Source: UBA2206 sp049303905
GTDB lineage: Bacteria; Patescibacteriota; Minisyncoccia; Moranbacterales; UBA2206
DNA: 64,000 nt
Direction of reading: 5' to 3'
Assembly (NCBI GenBank): GCA_049303905.1
Contig: JBAQNP010000020.1
Location: 62,001-126,000 of the forward strand
Shown here in pieces: positions 14,596 through 23,094 of the stretch. A model generated the notes under the pieces. The model had not been told where the DNA came from. It ran no database searches and saw only the letters and a program-made list of their open reading frames with translations. The position numbers and the translations under genes were made by a program. The stretch's first letter is position 1. The number at the start of each line of letters is the position of its first letter.

Positions 14596-16584
14596 ATTTT
14601 TTTAGCTTCTCGCTATCGCTCAAAGAAAAAAATGGCAGAGATAAATCTTTTTGCTAAAACTAATTTTAGAAACCAAGAAAGAAGTTTTGGGATAAAAACA
14701 GATGACCGCAGGCGTCATATGTATGTTATTGGAAAAACTGGAATGGGAAAATCCAATATGTTGGAAAATATGGCGATTCAAGATATCCGCTCAGGACATG
14801 GAATGTGTTATGTTGATCCGCACGGTGAAGGAGCAGAAAAAATGCTTCGCGCCGTTCCGGCTAATCGCATAAACGACGTAGTATATTTCAACCCGGCCGA
14901 CAAAGAATTTCCCATTGCTTTTAACATTCTGGAATCAGTCGAGGAAGACAAGAAACATTTAGTGGCTTCTGGTATGATGGGCGTTTTTAAAAAAATCTGG
15001 CCGGATGTTTGGAGTCCGAGAATGGAATACATCTTGAATAATACTATCTTGGCTCTTTTGGATTATCCCGGGTCAACAATGTTAGGAGTGAATCGAATGA
15101 TGAGTGATAGCAACTATCGAAAAAGAGTTTATCTAAAAATAAAAGACCCAGTGGTGAAATCTTTTTGGCTCAATGAATTTGACAAATGGGAAGACAAGTT
15201 TAGAAAAGAAGCTGTGGCGGCTATCCAAAACAAAGTCGGACAATTTCTGTCATCTTTTGTTATCCGTCATATTGTTGGCCAACCAAAATCTTCCATTGAT
15301 ATGCGAGACATCATGGACAATCAAAAGATTTTAATTGTAAATCTTTCCAAGGGAAGAATTGGCGAAGATGCTATGCGACTTTTGGGTGGTATGATTGTGA
15401 CTAAAATTCAGTTGGCAGCCATGGGACGAGTGGAAATTCCGGAAGCAGAGAGAAAAGATTTCTATTTGTATGTGGATGAATTTCAAAATTTTGCCACTGA
15501 ATCTTTTGCTAATATTTTGTCTGAAGCGAGAAAATATAGGCTAGCTTTGATTTTAGCCCATCAATATGTCAATCAGTTAATTTTTGATGGAAACACTACG
15601 GTGCGAGATGCAATTTTTGGAAACGTCGGAACAATAGTTTCTTTTCGAGTAGGTGCGGAAGATGCGGAAGTCTTGGAAAAAGAATTTGATCCGGTTTTTT
15701 TGATGAACGATATTGTGAATCTTTCCAAATATCAAATGTACCTTAAACTCATGATTGATGGAATCGCCGGGGATGCTTTTAGCGCCACTTCTCTTCCGCC
15801 GATAAGCCTGACTGACACTGAAAATAATGAGGAGAAAGTAATCGCTGTTTCGCGTGAACGCTATGGCAAATCTAGAGCGGAAGTGGAAGAAAAAATTGCT
15901 CGCTGGAGCGGAATGTTTGATTTTGAAGAATTTGAAAATGAAAGTTCTGGAAAGAAAAATATAATTATTCCTAATCCACAAGCGAAAAAAACAATTTTAA
16001 ATAAGAATATTAGTATAGAAAAAAATAATATTATCACAGAAAGTGAAGATGTTGCTGTTAAGCCTGAAATTTCTAAGGCTATTATTTCTGCACCTGTTCA
16101 AAAAAATGTTGTTGTGAATGAGCCCGCCTCGACTCGCGAGGACGATCGCTCGTCGACGCGAGGCGGGGAAGAGAAAAAAATGTATGATGCTATTTGCAGT
16201 AGTTGTGATGAAAAAATTCAAGTTCCATTTGAACCTGATCCAAAGCGACCAACTTTTTGCAAGGAATGTCTCAAGGAATATCAAAGAGCTAGAGCGATAA
16301 ATCAAAAAGAAAAACTCGCCTCGACTCGCGGAGACGCTACGTCGACGCGAAGCGGGGAAGAAAAACAAAACTACATTACACAAAGAAATGCTATTTTAAA
16401 ATATTCACAAAATGAAGAGAGGCAGCAAAATTCAAAGCCGGACGTCATTGTTTCTTCTGATCGGCCAATGAGCCTTTCTCAGATGTCCCACATTGCGCCA
16501 AAAAAATTCAAATCTCTGCGAAAAAAACCCGAAGTTAATTTGAACGATGTGAGAGAGTTGATAAATCAAACAAAAAATAATTAG
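14575..16584 (+). CDS. VirD4/TraG/HerA-like type IV coupling ATPase
   Basis: A 669-aa ATPase with a GTG start. Walker A is IGKTGMGKSNMLE (about residues 51-63) after the family signature DDRRRHMYV. Walker B is FYLYVDEFQNFA, followed by SEARKYRLALILAHQ. The C-terminal tail is low complexity and ends with a CxxC...CxxC zinc-knuckle-like segment (CSSCDEKIQVPFEPDPKRPTFCKEC). Two GC-rich palindromic elements lie in frame in this tail. The first about 20 codons are probably encoded by the inverted-repeat insertion; the natural family sequence resumes near INLFAKTNFRN. Likely works with the preceding membrane protein. Confidence 0.85.
   Translation: MNWYGMLIFLASRYRSKKKMAEINLFAKTNFRNQERSFGIKTDDRRRHMYVIGKTGMGKSNMLENMAIQDIRSGHGMCYVDPHGEGAEKMLRAVPANRINDVVYFNPADKEFPIAFNILESVEEDKKHLVASGMMGVFKKIWPDVWSPRMEYILNNTILALLDYPGSTMLGVNRMMSDSNYRKRVYLKIKDPVVKSFWLNEFDKWEDKFRKEAVAAIQNKVGQFLSSFVIRHIVGQPKSSIDMRDIMDNQKILIVNLSKGRIGEDAMRLLGGMIVTKIQLAAMGRVEIPEAERKDFYLYVDEFQNFATESFANILSEARKYRLALILAHQYVNQLIFDGNTTVRDAIFGNVGTIVSFRVGAEDAEVLEKEFDPVFLMNDIVNLSKYQMYLKLMIDGIAGDAFSATSLPPISLTDTENNEEKVIAVSRERYGKSRAEVEEKIARWSGMFDFEEFENESSGKKNIIIPNPQAKKTILNKNISIEKNNIITESEDVAVKPEISKAIISAPVQKNVVVNEPASTREDDRSSTRGGEEKKMYDAICSSCDEKIQVPFEPDPKRPTFCKECLKEYQRARAINQKEKLASTRGDATSTRSGEEKQNYITQRNAILKYSQNEERQQNSKPDVIVSSDRPMSLSQMSHIAPKKFKSLRKKPEVNLNDVRELINQTKNN
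16123..16168. repeat. GC-rich palindromic element, copy 2 (in frame)
   Basis: The 46-bp element starts CCCGCCTCGACTCGCGAGG and ends CGTCGACGCGAGGCGGGG. It lies inside the ATPase gene and is translated PASTREDDRSSTRGG without breaking the frame. Confidence 0.85.
16315..16358. repeat. GC-rich palindromic element, copy 3 (in frame)
   Basis: The 44-bp element CTCGCCTCGACTCGCGGAG...CGTCGACGCGAAGCGGGG is a close relative of copy 2, 147 bp upstream in the same gene. It is in the same reading frame and is translated LASTRGDATSTRSG. Confidence 0.85.
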
Positions 16585-16585
16585 A

Positions 16586-16783
16586 ATGACGAGAAAAATA
16601 AATTTCAATCAAAAAATTCCCACTTCTCATGCATTTCTTGTGATTTTTGTTTTAGGTTTTTTGCTTTCTTGGTTTACAATTTCAGAAGGAAAAAAAATAG
16701 TAGAAGATGGAAAAAATTCTCCAGCCTTTAATGTTTCTAAAAGAATGCAGATTAATGATTTAGCAGATGATAAAAAAAAGTAA
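16586..16783 (+). CDS. small single-pass membrane protein
   Basis: A 65-aa protein with an N-terminal basic stretch, one hydrophobic helix (HAFLVIFVLGFLLSWFTI, about residues 15-32) and a charged tail. It starts 1 bp after the ATPase gene and overlaps the mnmA start by 17 bp, so it is translationally linked to both. No family recognised; it may be part of the VirD4-like apparatus. Confidence 0.6.
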   Translation: MTRKINFNQKIPTSHAFLVIFVLGFLLSWFTISEGKKIVEDGKNSPAFNVSKRMQINDLADDKKK

Positions 16784-17855
16784 AAAAGTATTACTTGGAA
16801 TGTCAGGTGGTGTCGATTCCTGTGTGTCAGCAGTCCTGCTCAAAAAGCAGGGTTTTGATGTTAGGGGGGTGTATTTGTGGATGTGGAAAGTTGACGGGAA
16901 AAAAAGTAATACAAAAGCAATTGAAGACGCGCAGAAAATTGCCAAAATCTTGGATATCCCTTTGGAAATTATCGATGTGCAAAAAAAATTCAAAAAAGAA
17001 GTGGTGGGATATTTTCTGAAAGAATACTCAGCTGGACGCACACCTAATCCCTGTATTTTTTGCAATGAAAATTTGAAATTTAAAACGTTGTTTGAAGTGG
17101 CGGATAAGTTGGGAATAGATTATGTAGCGACGGGACATTACGCGCTGGCGCGCAAAGTCAAAAGTCAAAAGTCAAAAGTCAAACTTGAGGAAAAATTTCA
17201 ATACAAATTATTAGAAGCTAAGGACAAGAATAAAGATCAGTCATATTTTTTATATCGGCTGAAGCAGAAACAGTTGGCGAGAATTATTTTTCCGTTAGGG
17301 GAATATCAAAAAGAAGAAGTCAAGACATTGGCGAAAAAATTCAAACTGCCGGTTTTTGACAAAGCGGAATCGCAAGATATTTGTTTTTTAGCGAATATAT
17401 CAGTGGAGGAATTTTTAGCAGAAAACATAAAATTGAAAAAAGGGAAAATAGTCAACACGGACGGAAAAGTTATCGGAGAACATTTAGGCCTTCCTCTTTA
17501 CACGCTCGGTCAGAGAAAAGGCATAAATATCGGAGGAACTGGGCCGTACTATGTGGCTAAGAGAGATGCTAAAAGAAATTGCCTTACTGTGACTAACAAA
17601 AAAGAGGATTTGTTTTTATTCTCTAAATTTGCTAATATAAATGAGGTAAATTGGATTTCGACTGCGCCTAAATTGCCAGTCAAGGTTTTGGCGAGAATTA
17701 GGTATCGAAGCTCATTAATTCCGGCGACGATAGTCATGAGACGCAAAAAATATGAAATACAATTCGATATCGCACAGCGTGCGGTGACGGCGGGGCAGTC
17801 GGTGGTGTTTTATAATAAAAAAGAAGAGGTGGTGGGGGGAGGGGTAGTGTTTTAA
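16767..17855 (+). CDS. mnmA: tRNA-specific 2-thiouridylase MnmA
   Basis: Thiolates U34 of tRNA Glu, Gln and Lys. The PP-loop GMSGGVDSCVSAVLL is at about residues 11-25. The catalytic cysteines lie in GRTPNPCIFCNENLKF and SQDICFL, and the C-terminal TGQRKGINIGG-type segment is present (LGQRKGINIGGTGPYYV). A lysine/serine-rich insert (KVKSQKSKVK) is encoded by four tandem AAAGTCA units at 17153-17183. Its first 17 bp overlap the upstream small gene. It is functionally linked to the Elp3/Trm9-like pair, which also modify U34. Confidence 0.95.
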   Translation: MIKKSKKVLLGMSGGVDSCVSAVLLKKQGFDVRGVYLWMWKVDGKKSNTKAIEDAQKIAKILDIPLEIIDVQKKFKKEVVGYFLKEYSAGRTPNPCIFCNENLKFKTLFEVADKLGIDYVATGHYALARKVKSQKSKVKLEEKFQYKLLEAKDKNKDQSYFLYRLKQKQLARIIFPLGEYQKEEVKTLAKKFKLPVFDKAESQDICFLANISVEEFLAENIKLKKGKIVNTDGKVIGEHLGLPLYTLGQRKGINIGGTGPYYVAKRDAKRNCLTVTNKKEDLFLFSKFANINEVNWISTAPKLPVKVLARIRYRSSLIPATIVMRRKKYEIQFDIAQRAVTAGQSVVFYNKKEEVVGGGVVF

Positions 17856-17916
17856 TTTTTTAAATTTTTCAAAAATAAAAACCAAAAGGAAGATGGGGAA
17901 AAGGGTTTAATTAATA

Positions 17917-17980
17917 TTCACCCTATGGAATAAATTTTGATTACAAAATTATCACGCTGAGGCGTGATATTCCACAGGGT
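17917..17980. repeat. foldback element with TTCACCCT terminus, copy 1
   Basis: TTCACCCTATGGAATA (17917-17932) pairs with TATTCCACAGGGT (17968-17980). An internal hairpin ATCACGC TGAG GCGTGAT lies between. It ends 8 bp before the next start codon. The termini resemble the foldbacks at 34982 and 56373. Confidence 0.7.
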
Positions 17981-17988
17981 AAAATTTT

Positions 17989-18258
17989 ATGTACGGAAAT
18001 AATGATGCGAGCGATGAGGACAAAAAAAGACAGCTGAATGCTTTGAATATGCAACTGAGTATGCTCGATAGTGATCAGAAGAAATTTTCCAATGAAAAAA
18101 ATATTCTGGAAGCAGAGATTAGAAAAAACAAAATGGACACTGAAAGATTGCGGATTGATTTGAGCGAAAAGCAAAAAAGATTTGATAAGATAACTTTTCA
18201 ATTTTTGCAAAATGAAGAGGAGATCAAGAGAATAAAAAGAAAATTAACATCATTATAA
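17989..18258 (+). CDS. small coiled-coil protein
   Basis: An 89-aa, highly charged protein with heptad-like leucine/isoleucine spacing over nearly its whole length (LNALNMQLSMLDSDQKKF, then EKNILEAEIRKNK). It is probably a single coiled coil. It lies one base before the next small gene and upstream of alaS. No family recognised. Confidence 0.6.
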   Translation: MYGNNDASDEDKKRQLNALNMQLSMLDSDQKKFSNEKNILEAEIRKNKMDTERLRIDLSEKQKRFDKITFQFLQNEEEIKRIKRKLTSL

Positions 18259-18259
18259 T

Positions 18260-18508
18260 ATGGCAATATCAAAATTAACAAGCATTGTGATTAGGGCGAT
18301 TAAGGAAGAAAGGATGAAAGAAATAGAATCACAAAAAGGAATTTTCAATTCCGAAAGTAAAATAAAAAATATCGAAAGAGAACTAGATAATAAAGGTGTA
18401 AATTATATTCCTGAAGCAATACAAAAACTGAAGGAATTATTTGGATCATATGTTAAGGATTGGGAATATAATAATATTGAACAGCAAATTAGATATAATG
18501 TGAAATAA
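18260..18508 (+). CDS. hypothetical protein
   Basis: An 82-aa charged protein, largely helical, ending in a WEYNNIEQQIRYNV segment. It starts 1 bp after the coiled-coil gene and ends 10 bp before alaS, so a three-gene transcript is likely. I do not recognise a family; the spacing and uninterrupted frame support it as coding. Confidence 0.55.
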   Translation: MAISKLTSIVIRAIKEERMKEIESQKGIFNSESKIKNIERELDNKGVNYIPEAIQKLKELFGSYVKDWEYNNIEQQIRYNVK

Positions 18509-18518
18509 TTTTTAATTT

Positions 18519-20426
18519 ATGAACGCAAATGAACTTCGTCAAAAATATTTGGAATTTTTCAAAGAACGAGGACATCAAATTGTGCCGAGTGGTTCTTTGA
18601 TTCCGGAAAATGATCCGACAACGCTTTTTACTGGCTCAGGAATGCAACCAATGCTTCCCTATCTCATGGGAGAAAAACATCCTCTAGGAGGCAGGATTGC
18701 CGATTCGCAAAAAAGTTTTCGCGCAGGCGACATTGAAGAGGTGGGCGACAATCGACACACGACTTTTTTTGAGATGCTAGGTAATTGGTCACTGGGAGAT
18801 TATTTCAAAAAAGAACAAATTGGTTGGATGTTTGAATTTCTCACTAAAGAAATTGGTCTTAATCCAGAAAAAATTTATGTGACAGTTTTTCGCGGAGATG
18901 AAAAACTAAATATTTCCAAAGACGATGAATCAGTGGCGCTTTGGCAAGAACTTTTCAAAGGCGCAGGAATTGAAGCTAAGGCAGTTGATTTTGCCGAAAA
19001 AAATGGAATGCAAAACGGGCGAATCTTCTATTATCCAGTCGAAAAAAATTGGTGGAGTCGCGCTGGCGTGCCGGACAATATGCCGTTTGGTGAACCGGGA
19101 GGACCGGACAGTGAAATGTTTTGGGATTTTGGAGCAGAACTTGGTCTTCATGAAAAATCCATCTGGAAAAATGAGCCGTGTCATGTTAATTGCGATTGTG
19201 GAAGATTTTTGGAAATTGGGAATAATGTTTTTATGCAATATATCAAAACTCAAACAGGTTTCGAACTTTTAAAACAACAGAACGTTGATTTTGGCGGAGG
19301 ATTGGAAAGAATCATGGCGGCGCTAAATGGCAACCCAGATATATTCCTCACAGATATTTTTGCTGGTGCAAGAAGTGAAATTGAAAAATTATCCACAAAA
19401 AAATATGAAGATAATAAAGAAGCTTTTCGAGTAGTTATGGATCATCTTCGCGCTGCGACATTCTTGATTGCAGATGGTGCTTATCCTAGCAACAAAGATC
19501 AGGGATATTTTGTGCGTCGGCTTATTCGACGAGCAGTTAGATTTGCTCATAAACTTGGAGTAGAAAAAAACTTCTGTTCTGATATTGCTAAAATTTACAT
19601 TGAGTATTATCAAGATGCTTATTCGGATTTATTGGAGAAGTCGGAAAATATTTTTGAAGAATTGGAAAAAGAGGAAGATAAATTTAGAAAGACACTAGAA
19701 AAAGGATTATCAGAAATCAATAAATTTAAAATAGACGATGTTGTTTCTAAGTCGTCAATAGATAATATTGAACTTATCCCAGGAGATGACAACACTAAGG
19801 CGGATAAATTATTTGAATTATATACTACTCATGGTTTTCCAGTTGAGCTTGCAATAGAGGAGCTTAAGAAAAAAAATATCTTAATAAATCAAAATACTAT
19901 TAGCTTATTCGAGGATAGAGTAAAACAACATCAGGAACTTTCTCGTACAGCGAGTGCTGGAAAATTCAAGGGCGGACTAGCTGATCACAGTGAAAAAATA
20001 ACCGCACTTCATACCGCGACGCATTTGATGCTGGCGGGATTGCGAAAGGTCCTTGGTGAGAATGTTCATCAAAAAGGATCTAATATTACGGAAGAGAGAA
20101 TCAGATTTGATTTTTCCTATTCGGACAAAATGACTGACGAACAAAAAAAAGCCGTGGAGGAATATGTAAACGAAGCGATCAATTCCAAGACTGATGTTGT
20201 GATGGAGGAAATGACACTGGAAGAGGCACGCGAAAAGGGAGCCGAAGGGGCATTTGAAAATAAATATGGTGAGAGAGTGAAGGTGTATTCAATTGCTGGA
20301 TTTTCCAAAGAAATTTGTGGCGGTCCGCACGTTGCCAACACCGGCGATATCAAGGGCGTTTTCAAAATCAAAAAAGAAGAAAGTTCTTCTGCTGGTGTGC
20401 GAAGGATTAAGGCGGTGGTGGAGTAA
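18519..20426 (+). CDS. alaS: alanyl-tRNA synthetase, short form
   Basis: Charges tRNA-Ala. The class II catalytic domain includes TLFTGSGMQPMLPYLMG, and NRHTTFFEMLGNWSLGDYF is typical of AlaRS. The editing domain carries both metal motifs, HTATHLM (HxxxH) and CGGPH (CxxxH). At 635 aa it lacks the C-terminal DHHA1/C-Ala domain of the 870-aa bacterial form, as in other reduced genomes. The gene follows two small hypothetical genes and is followed by a structured repeat. Confidence 0.96.
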   Translation: MNANELRQKYLEFFKERGHQIVPSGSLIPENDPTTLFTGSGMQPMLPYLMGEKHPLGGRIADSQKSFRAGDIEEVGDNRHTTFFEMLGNWSLGDYFKKEQIGWMFEFLTKEIGLNPEKIYVTVFRGDEKLNISKDDESVALWQELFKGAGIEAKAVDFAEKNGMQNGRIFYYPVEKNWWSRAGVPDNMPFGEPGGPDSEMFWDFGAELGLHEKSIWKNEPCHVNCDCGRFLEIGNNVFMQYIKTQTGFELLKQQNVDFGGGLERIMAALNGNPDIFLTDIFAGARSEIEKLSTKKYEDNKEAFRVVMDHLRAATFLIADGAYPSNKDQGYFVRRLIRRAVRFAHKLGVEKNFCSDIAKIYIEYYQDAYSDLLEKSENIFEELEKEEDKFRKTLEKGLSEINKFKIDDVVSKSSIDNIELIPGDDNTKADKLFELYTTHGFPVELAIEELKKKNILINQNTISLFEDRVKQHQELSRTASAGKFKGGLADHSEKITALHTATHLMLAGLRKVLGENVHQKGSNITEERIRFDFSYSDKMTDEQKKAVEEYVNEAINSKTDVVMEEMTLEEAREKGAEGAFENKYGERVKVYSIAGFSKEICGGPHVANTGDIKGVFKIKKEESSSAGVRRIKAVVE

Positions 20427-20432
20427 TTTCTC

Positions 20433-20625
20433 TTTACTTTTTCTTTCCGCAAGAAAAAGTAACAAAAAGAACTCTCAGCTGAGCTCACGTGCCAATAAAT
20501 TCTTTGTTTGTCGGCTAAAATTTATAATTCGGTCCGACCAAATGCGTCGGGCCTCAAACAAAATAAATTTCTTAACTCAGACTCACTCGAATTTATAGTG
20601 GCACGTTTCGCAAGGCTGAAATTTA
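20433..20625. repeat. structured ~190-nt repeat, copy 1
   Basis: Begins 7 bp after alaS with the hairpin ACTTTTTCTTTCCGCAAG and AAAAAGT. A long-range stem pairs 20488-20502 with 20589-20605, with a 2-nt bulge. An apical hairpin pairs GGTCCGAC (20531-20538) with GTCGGGCC (20546-20553). Copy 2 lies at 54683-54872 with different but compensating stem bases. No gene is seen in 20427-20717; this element and a short AT-rich stretch fill it. Confidence 0.8.
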
Positions 20626-20717
20626 ATATAAAATATAAGATACAAAAGTTTAAATAAGAGGTTGAAGTTTATTGATAAAATTTGAAGAGTGGATAAAAAA
20701 GGCTAAACTAAGCCTTT

Positions 20718-21839
20718 CCTGAATTCAACAATCTAACGCAACACCTGTCTTCTGATAAAATACCTCATACGGAGTAAAACCGCAATGTCTTTTTCGTGGA
20801 CGACTATTGATTAAATATTCAACCTGAGAAATTTCCTGAGCGGATATTTTTTCAAAATCAGTTTTCTTAGGAAAGTATCTGCGAAACAACCCATTGGCAT
20901 TTTCATTAGAGCCTCTTTCTTGCGAACAATACGGATGAGCGAAAAAACAGGAAAGATTAAGTTTTTCTTCAACTGTTTCATAATCAAGATTTTCTGTTCC
21001 TCTGTCGCGTGTTAAAGTTTTTCTAAACTCTACGGGAATATTTTTTAAACGATCAATCAAAACCTTATCACATTCCTTGGTAGTTCCATTGATTGCTTTT
21101 CCGAAAAATACAAGACCGCTCACTCTTTCATTAACACTCTTTATTCTGAATTTACTTTCACGAGAAACTAAGGTGTCATCTTCCCAATGACCGATAGTTT
21201 TTCTTTCTAAGACTTCCTCTGGTCGTATCTCTATGGAAGGCAAGGTTGAATTTCTTTCTAATTTTTGGGCTTTACGCAAGCCCTTTTTCTGTCTACGCTT
21301 ATGTCGACGAGTTAAATATTTTCTTAAATCTTCACAGCCTCTCTTAATCGCTCCATTGCCTCGTCTGTGTATTTTAGAATAAACGAATTGATAAATAGCT
21401 TCATAAGAAATTCTCATTTTCTTATCATTTGGATAATCAATTGGCAAACGCAATTTTATTTGTTCGGGAGACCAACCCAATTTTAGTTTTTTAGTAGTGT
21501 AATCTTTCAGCGGTTCGTAATTGAATTTACTTTCCCTTCCTTGATTCTTGCGATTATTTTCAGATTTTTTCTGGGCTCTATCGGCATTGTATTTTCCTCT
21601 GCCAATTCTTGGCTTCCCATCTATCTCTCGACTGACTGCGGACTTGGGTCTGTTTAGCTCCTCAGCTATCTCTGACATCAATTTTTTGTCTATACAGTAC
21701 CTATTTTCAATGATTACTCTTTCTTTGTAAACTATACGTTTGAATGTTTTGAGTCCGCCGGCTCTTTTTTGTAATTTATTCATACACTTCATTTTATATT
21801 ATTTTTAATGAAGTGTTGCAATTATTTCTTGAACTCGGG
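20718..21839 (-). mobile_element. IS30-family insertion sequence
   Basis: About 1.12 kb bounded by imperfect 28-bp terminal inverted repeats (20718-20745 and 21812-21839, about 20 of 28 positions matching). The single transposase gene runs across it and its stop codon lies in the left repeat. A TTT on each side could be a 3-bp target duplication, but the flank is T-rich. The ends and the transposase look intact, so it may be recent and active. Confidence 0.85.
20725..21792 (-). CDS. IS30-family transposase
   Basis: A 355-aa DDE transposase. The N-terminal helix-turn-helix is SEIAEELNRPKSAVSREI. The catalytic residues are read in GHWEDDTL (first Asp), LTRDRGTEN (second Asp) and ERGSNENANGLFRRYFPK (Glu). 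The sequence SSN/GSNENxNGLxRxYFPK is the IS30 signature. The full length with no interruption suggests function. A second ATG three codons in (21783) is an alternative start. Confidence 0.95.
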   Translation of the reverse strand: MKCMNKLQKRAGGLKTFKRIVYKERVIIENRYCIDKKLMSEIAEELNRPKSAVSREIDGKPRIGRGKYNADRAQKKSENNRKNQGRESKFNYEPLKDYTTKKLKLGWSPEQIKLRLPIDYPNDKKMRISYEAIYQFVYSKIHRRGNGAIKRGCEDLRKYLTRRHKRRQKKGLRKAQKLERNSTLPSIEIRPEEVLERKTIGHWEDDTLVSRESKFRIKSVNERVSGLVFFGKAINGTTKECDKVLIDRLKNIPVEFRKTLTRDRGTENLDYETVEEKLNLSCFFAHPYCSQERGSNENANGLFRRYFPKKTDFEKISAQEISQVEYLINSRPRKRHCGFTPYEVFYQKTGVALDC

Positions 21840-21849
21840 TTTTTTCGGT

Positions 21850-21878
21850 TTGACAAAAGCCTAATTCTATGCTACAAT
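21850..21878 (+). promoter_or_regulatory. consensus sigma70 promoter for the repeat lipoprotein
   Basis: TTGACA and TACAAT are separated by 17 bp, 11 bp beyond the IS30 right end. The transcript would carry a leader of about 130 nt with a 19-bp G-U-containing hairpin (21920-21938 with 21959-21977). Confidence 0.75.
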
Positions 21879-22017
21879 TTATAGTCAAGAATCGTACATT
21901 AAAAATCCAACCAAAACTCGATTGCCCGGTTTTTGCCTTTAGTTAGTGATCTAATTTGAGGCAGAAATCGGGTAATTGAATTAATTTTATAAATTTATAT
22001 TTTGGAGGAATTTGAAT

Positions 22018-22239
22018 ATGAGGAAAATATGGCTTATTATTATTCTGTCGATTTTTGTTTCTGGGTGTGCAATGAGTATTGGCACCCAGAAACTGGATAA
22101 ATTTTCTGGTGTCGCTATGAATATCGGTGACCAGGAAATTTCTGATTCTAATGGTGTCGCCTGTAATATTGGGCGGCAAAAAATTAAAAAGCTTAAGGGA
22201 GTTGCTCTGAACATTGGGCAACAGGAGGTTAAAAAATGA
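22018..22239 (+). CDS. small lipoprotein with 15-residue repeats
   Basis: A 73-aa protein with a signal peptide and lipobox (LSIFVSGC, Cys17). The mature part consists of about four copies of a 15-residue unit with consensus GVAxNIGxQxI. GGAGG lies 9 bp before the ATG at 22018, supporting this start over the TTG six bases upstream. It would be anchored at the outer face of the membrane. The function is unknown; the repeats suggest a small beta-structured surface protein. It stands alone between a strong promoter and a terminator. Confidence 0.75.
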   Translation: MRKIWLIIILSIFVSGCAMSIGTQKLDKFSGVAMNIGDQEISDSNGVACNIGRQKIKKLKGVALNIGQQEVKK

Positions 22240-22247
22240 AATTATTA

Positions 22248-22286
22248 AGAGGGTTCGCGTTGTCGTATCGCGTGGGCCCTCTTTTT
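22248..22286 (+). terminator. intrinsic terminator after the lipoprotein gene
   Basis: GAGGG pairs with CCCTC, with an inner CGCG/CGCG pairing, followed by CTTTTT. Confidence 0.75.
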
Positions 22287-22348
22287 GCGTCTCGATTCTT
22301 GCAAACAACTAATAATAATGCTAAATTTAGGATAATAGTAGTGATGCG

Positions 22349-22368
22349 CCTGCTTGCCGGTAGGCAGG
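22349..22368. repeat. short palindrome of a type common in CPR intergenic DNA
   Basis: CCTGCTTGCCGGTAGGCAGG is an imperfect 20-bp palindrome and is GC-rich in an AT-rich gap. Confidence 0.6.
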
Positions 22369-22397
22369 AATATACGAATAAAAATTAAAAATAGTTT

Positions 22398-22739
22398 ATG
22401 AAAATAGTCGAAGAAAAAATAACATTGGAAGAATTGAAAGAAATGTCTGGGAAAATGTTTGGAAATCTGGTGAAAGCGGTGGTGGATATTGAAAAGGGAG
22501 TTATGGCAGTAGACGCTGGTTTGCATGCTGATGAAGAAACATTACTTCTTGAAAATGGTTCCGAACAAAAAAATCTCTGGGGAATAAATCTTTATCCAGA
22601 TTTGATCGGGGATGATTTTGTGGAGTTTGATTCAATGATAAATTTGCGACCATCGCAAAATAATCGCAGTCGCGGAGTAGATGACGCGGAAATTCAAAAG
22701 AAGATAATAGAAATAGTTGATAAATTAGTAAAAAAATAA
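22398..22739 (+). CDS. DUF5674 family protein
   Basis: A 113-aa protein with the family-like core KMFGNLVKAVVDIEKGVMAVD, HADEETLLLENGS, LWGINLYPDL and FDSMINLRPSQNNRSRGV. The family is widespread in CPR genomes and its function is not known to me. It is followed after 6 bp by another small conserved-looking gene and then tyrS, which suggests a common transcript. Confidence 0.75.
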   Translation: MKIVEEKITLEELKEMSGKMFGNLVKAVVDIEKGVMAVDAGLHADEETLLLENGSEQKNLWGINLYPDLIGDDFVEFDSMINLRPSQNNRSRGVDDAEIQKKIIEIVDKLVKK

Positions 22740-22745
22740 ATCAAT

Positions 22746-23072
22746 ATGCAACATACTGACTTAACAAACGAACGATGGCAAAATTTTTCTTTTTTTGAAC
22801 AAATGGCAAATGTCGGCAGTGAGGTTGAACGAACTATAAAATGGAAAAATAAGGAAAATTTGGAATATAGCCGAATGGCCTTTGAGCGAGCGCTGGAACT
22901 CCTAGATCTCACAATTTCTGATCCAAAAAACAAAAAAAGATTGAAAGAGATATTGCGAGTGCGAGAAGTTTTGGCGGATTATTTTGCATTTCAAAATGAA
23001 TATAAATCGACTGACAAAAGCTGGCAAAACTATTTTTATTCTTTTAATTTCGCAGCACGCTTGGGAATTTAA
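22746..23072 (+). CDS. hypothetical helical protein
   Basis: A 108-aa, probably all-helical protein (EQMANVGSEVERTIKWKN, RMAFERALELLDLTI, then LKEILRVREVLADYF). The layout suggests a four-helix bundle. It has no transmembrane segment or catalytic motif. It lies 6 bp after the DUF5674 gene and 22 bp before tyrS. I have no specific function to offer. Confidence 0.65.
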   Translation: MQHTDLTNERWQNFSFFEQMANVGSEVERTIKWKNKENLEYSRMAFERALELLDLTISDPKNKKRLKEILRVREVLADYFAFQNEYKSTDKSWQNYFYSFNFAARLGI

Positions 23073-23094
23073 TAAAAATTAAAAATTTAATTTT

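Noticed and set aside
17153..17183. Four AAAGTCA tandem units in mnmA as a phase-variation tract
   Set aside because: A 7-bp unit could shift the frame, but the present copy number is in frame and there is no evidence of variation; noted only as a low-complexity insert.
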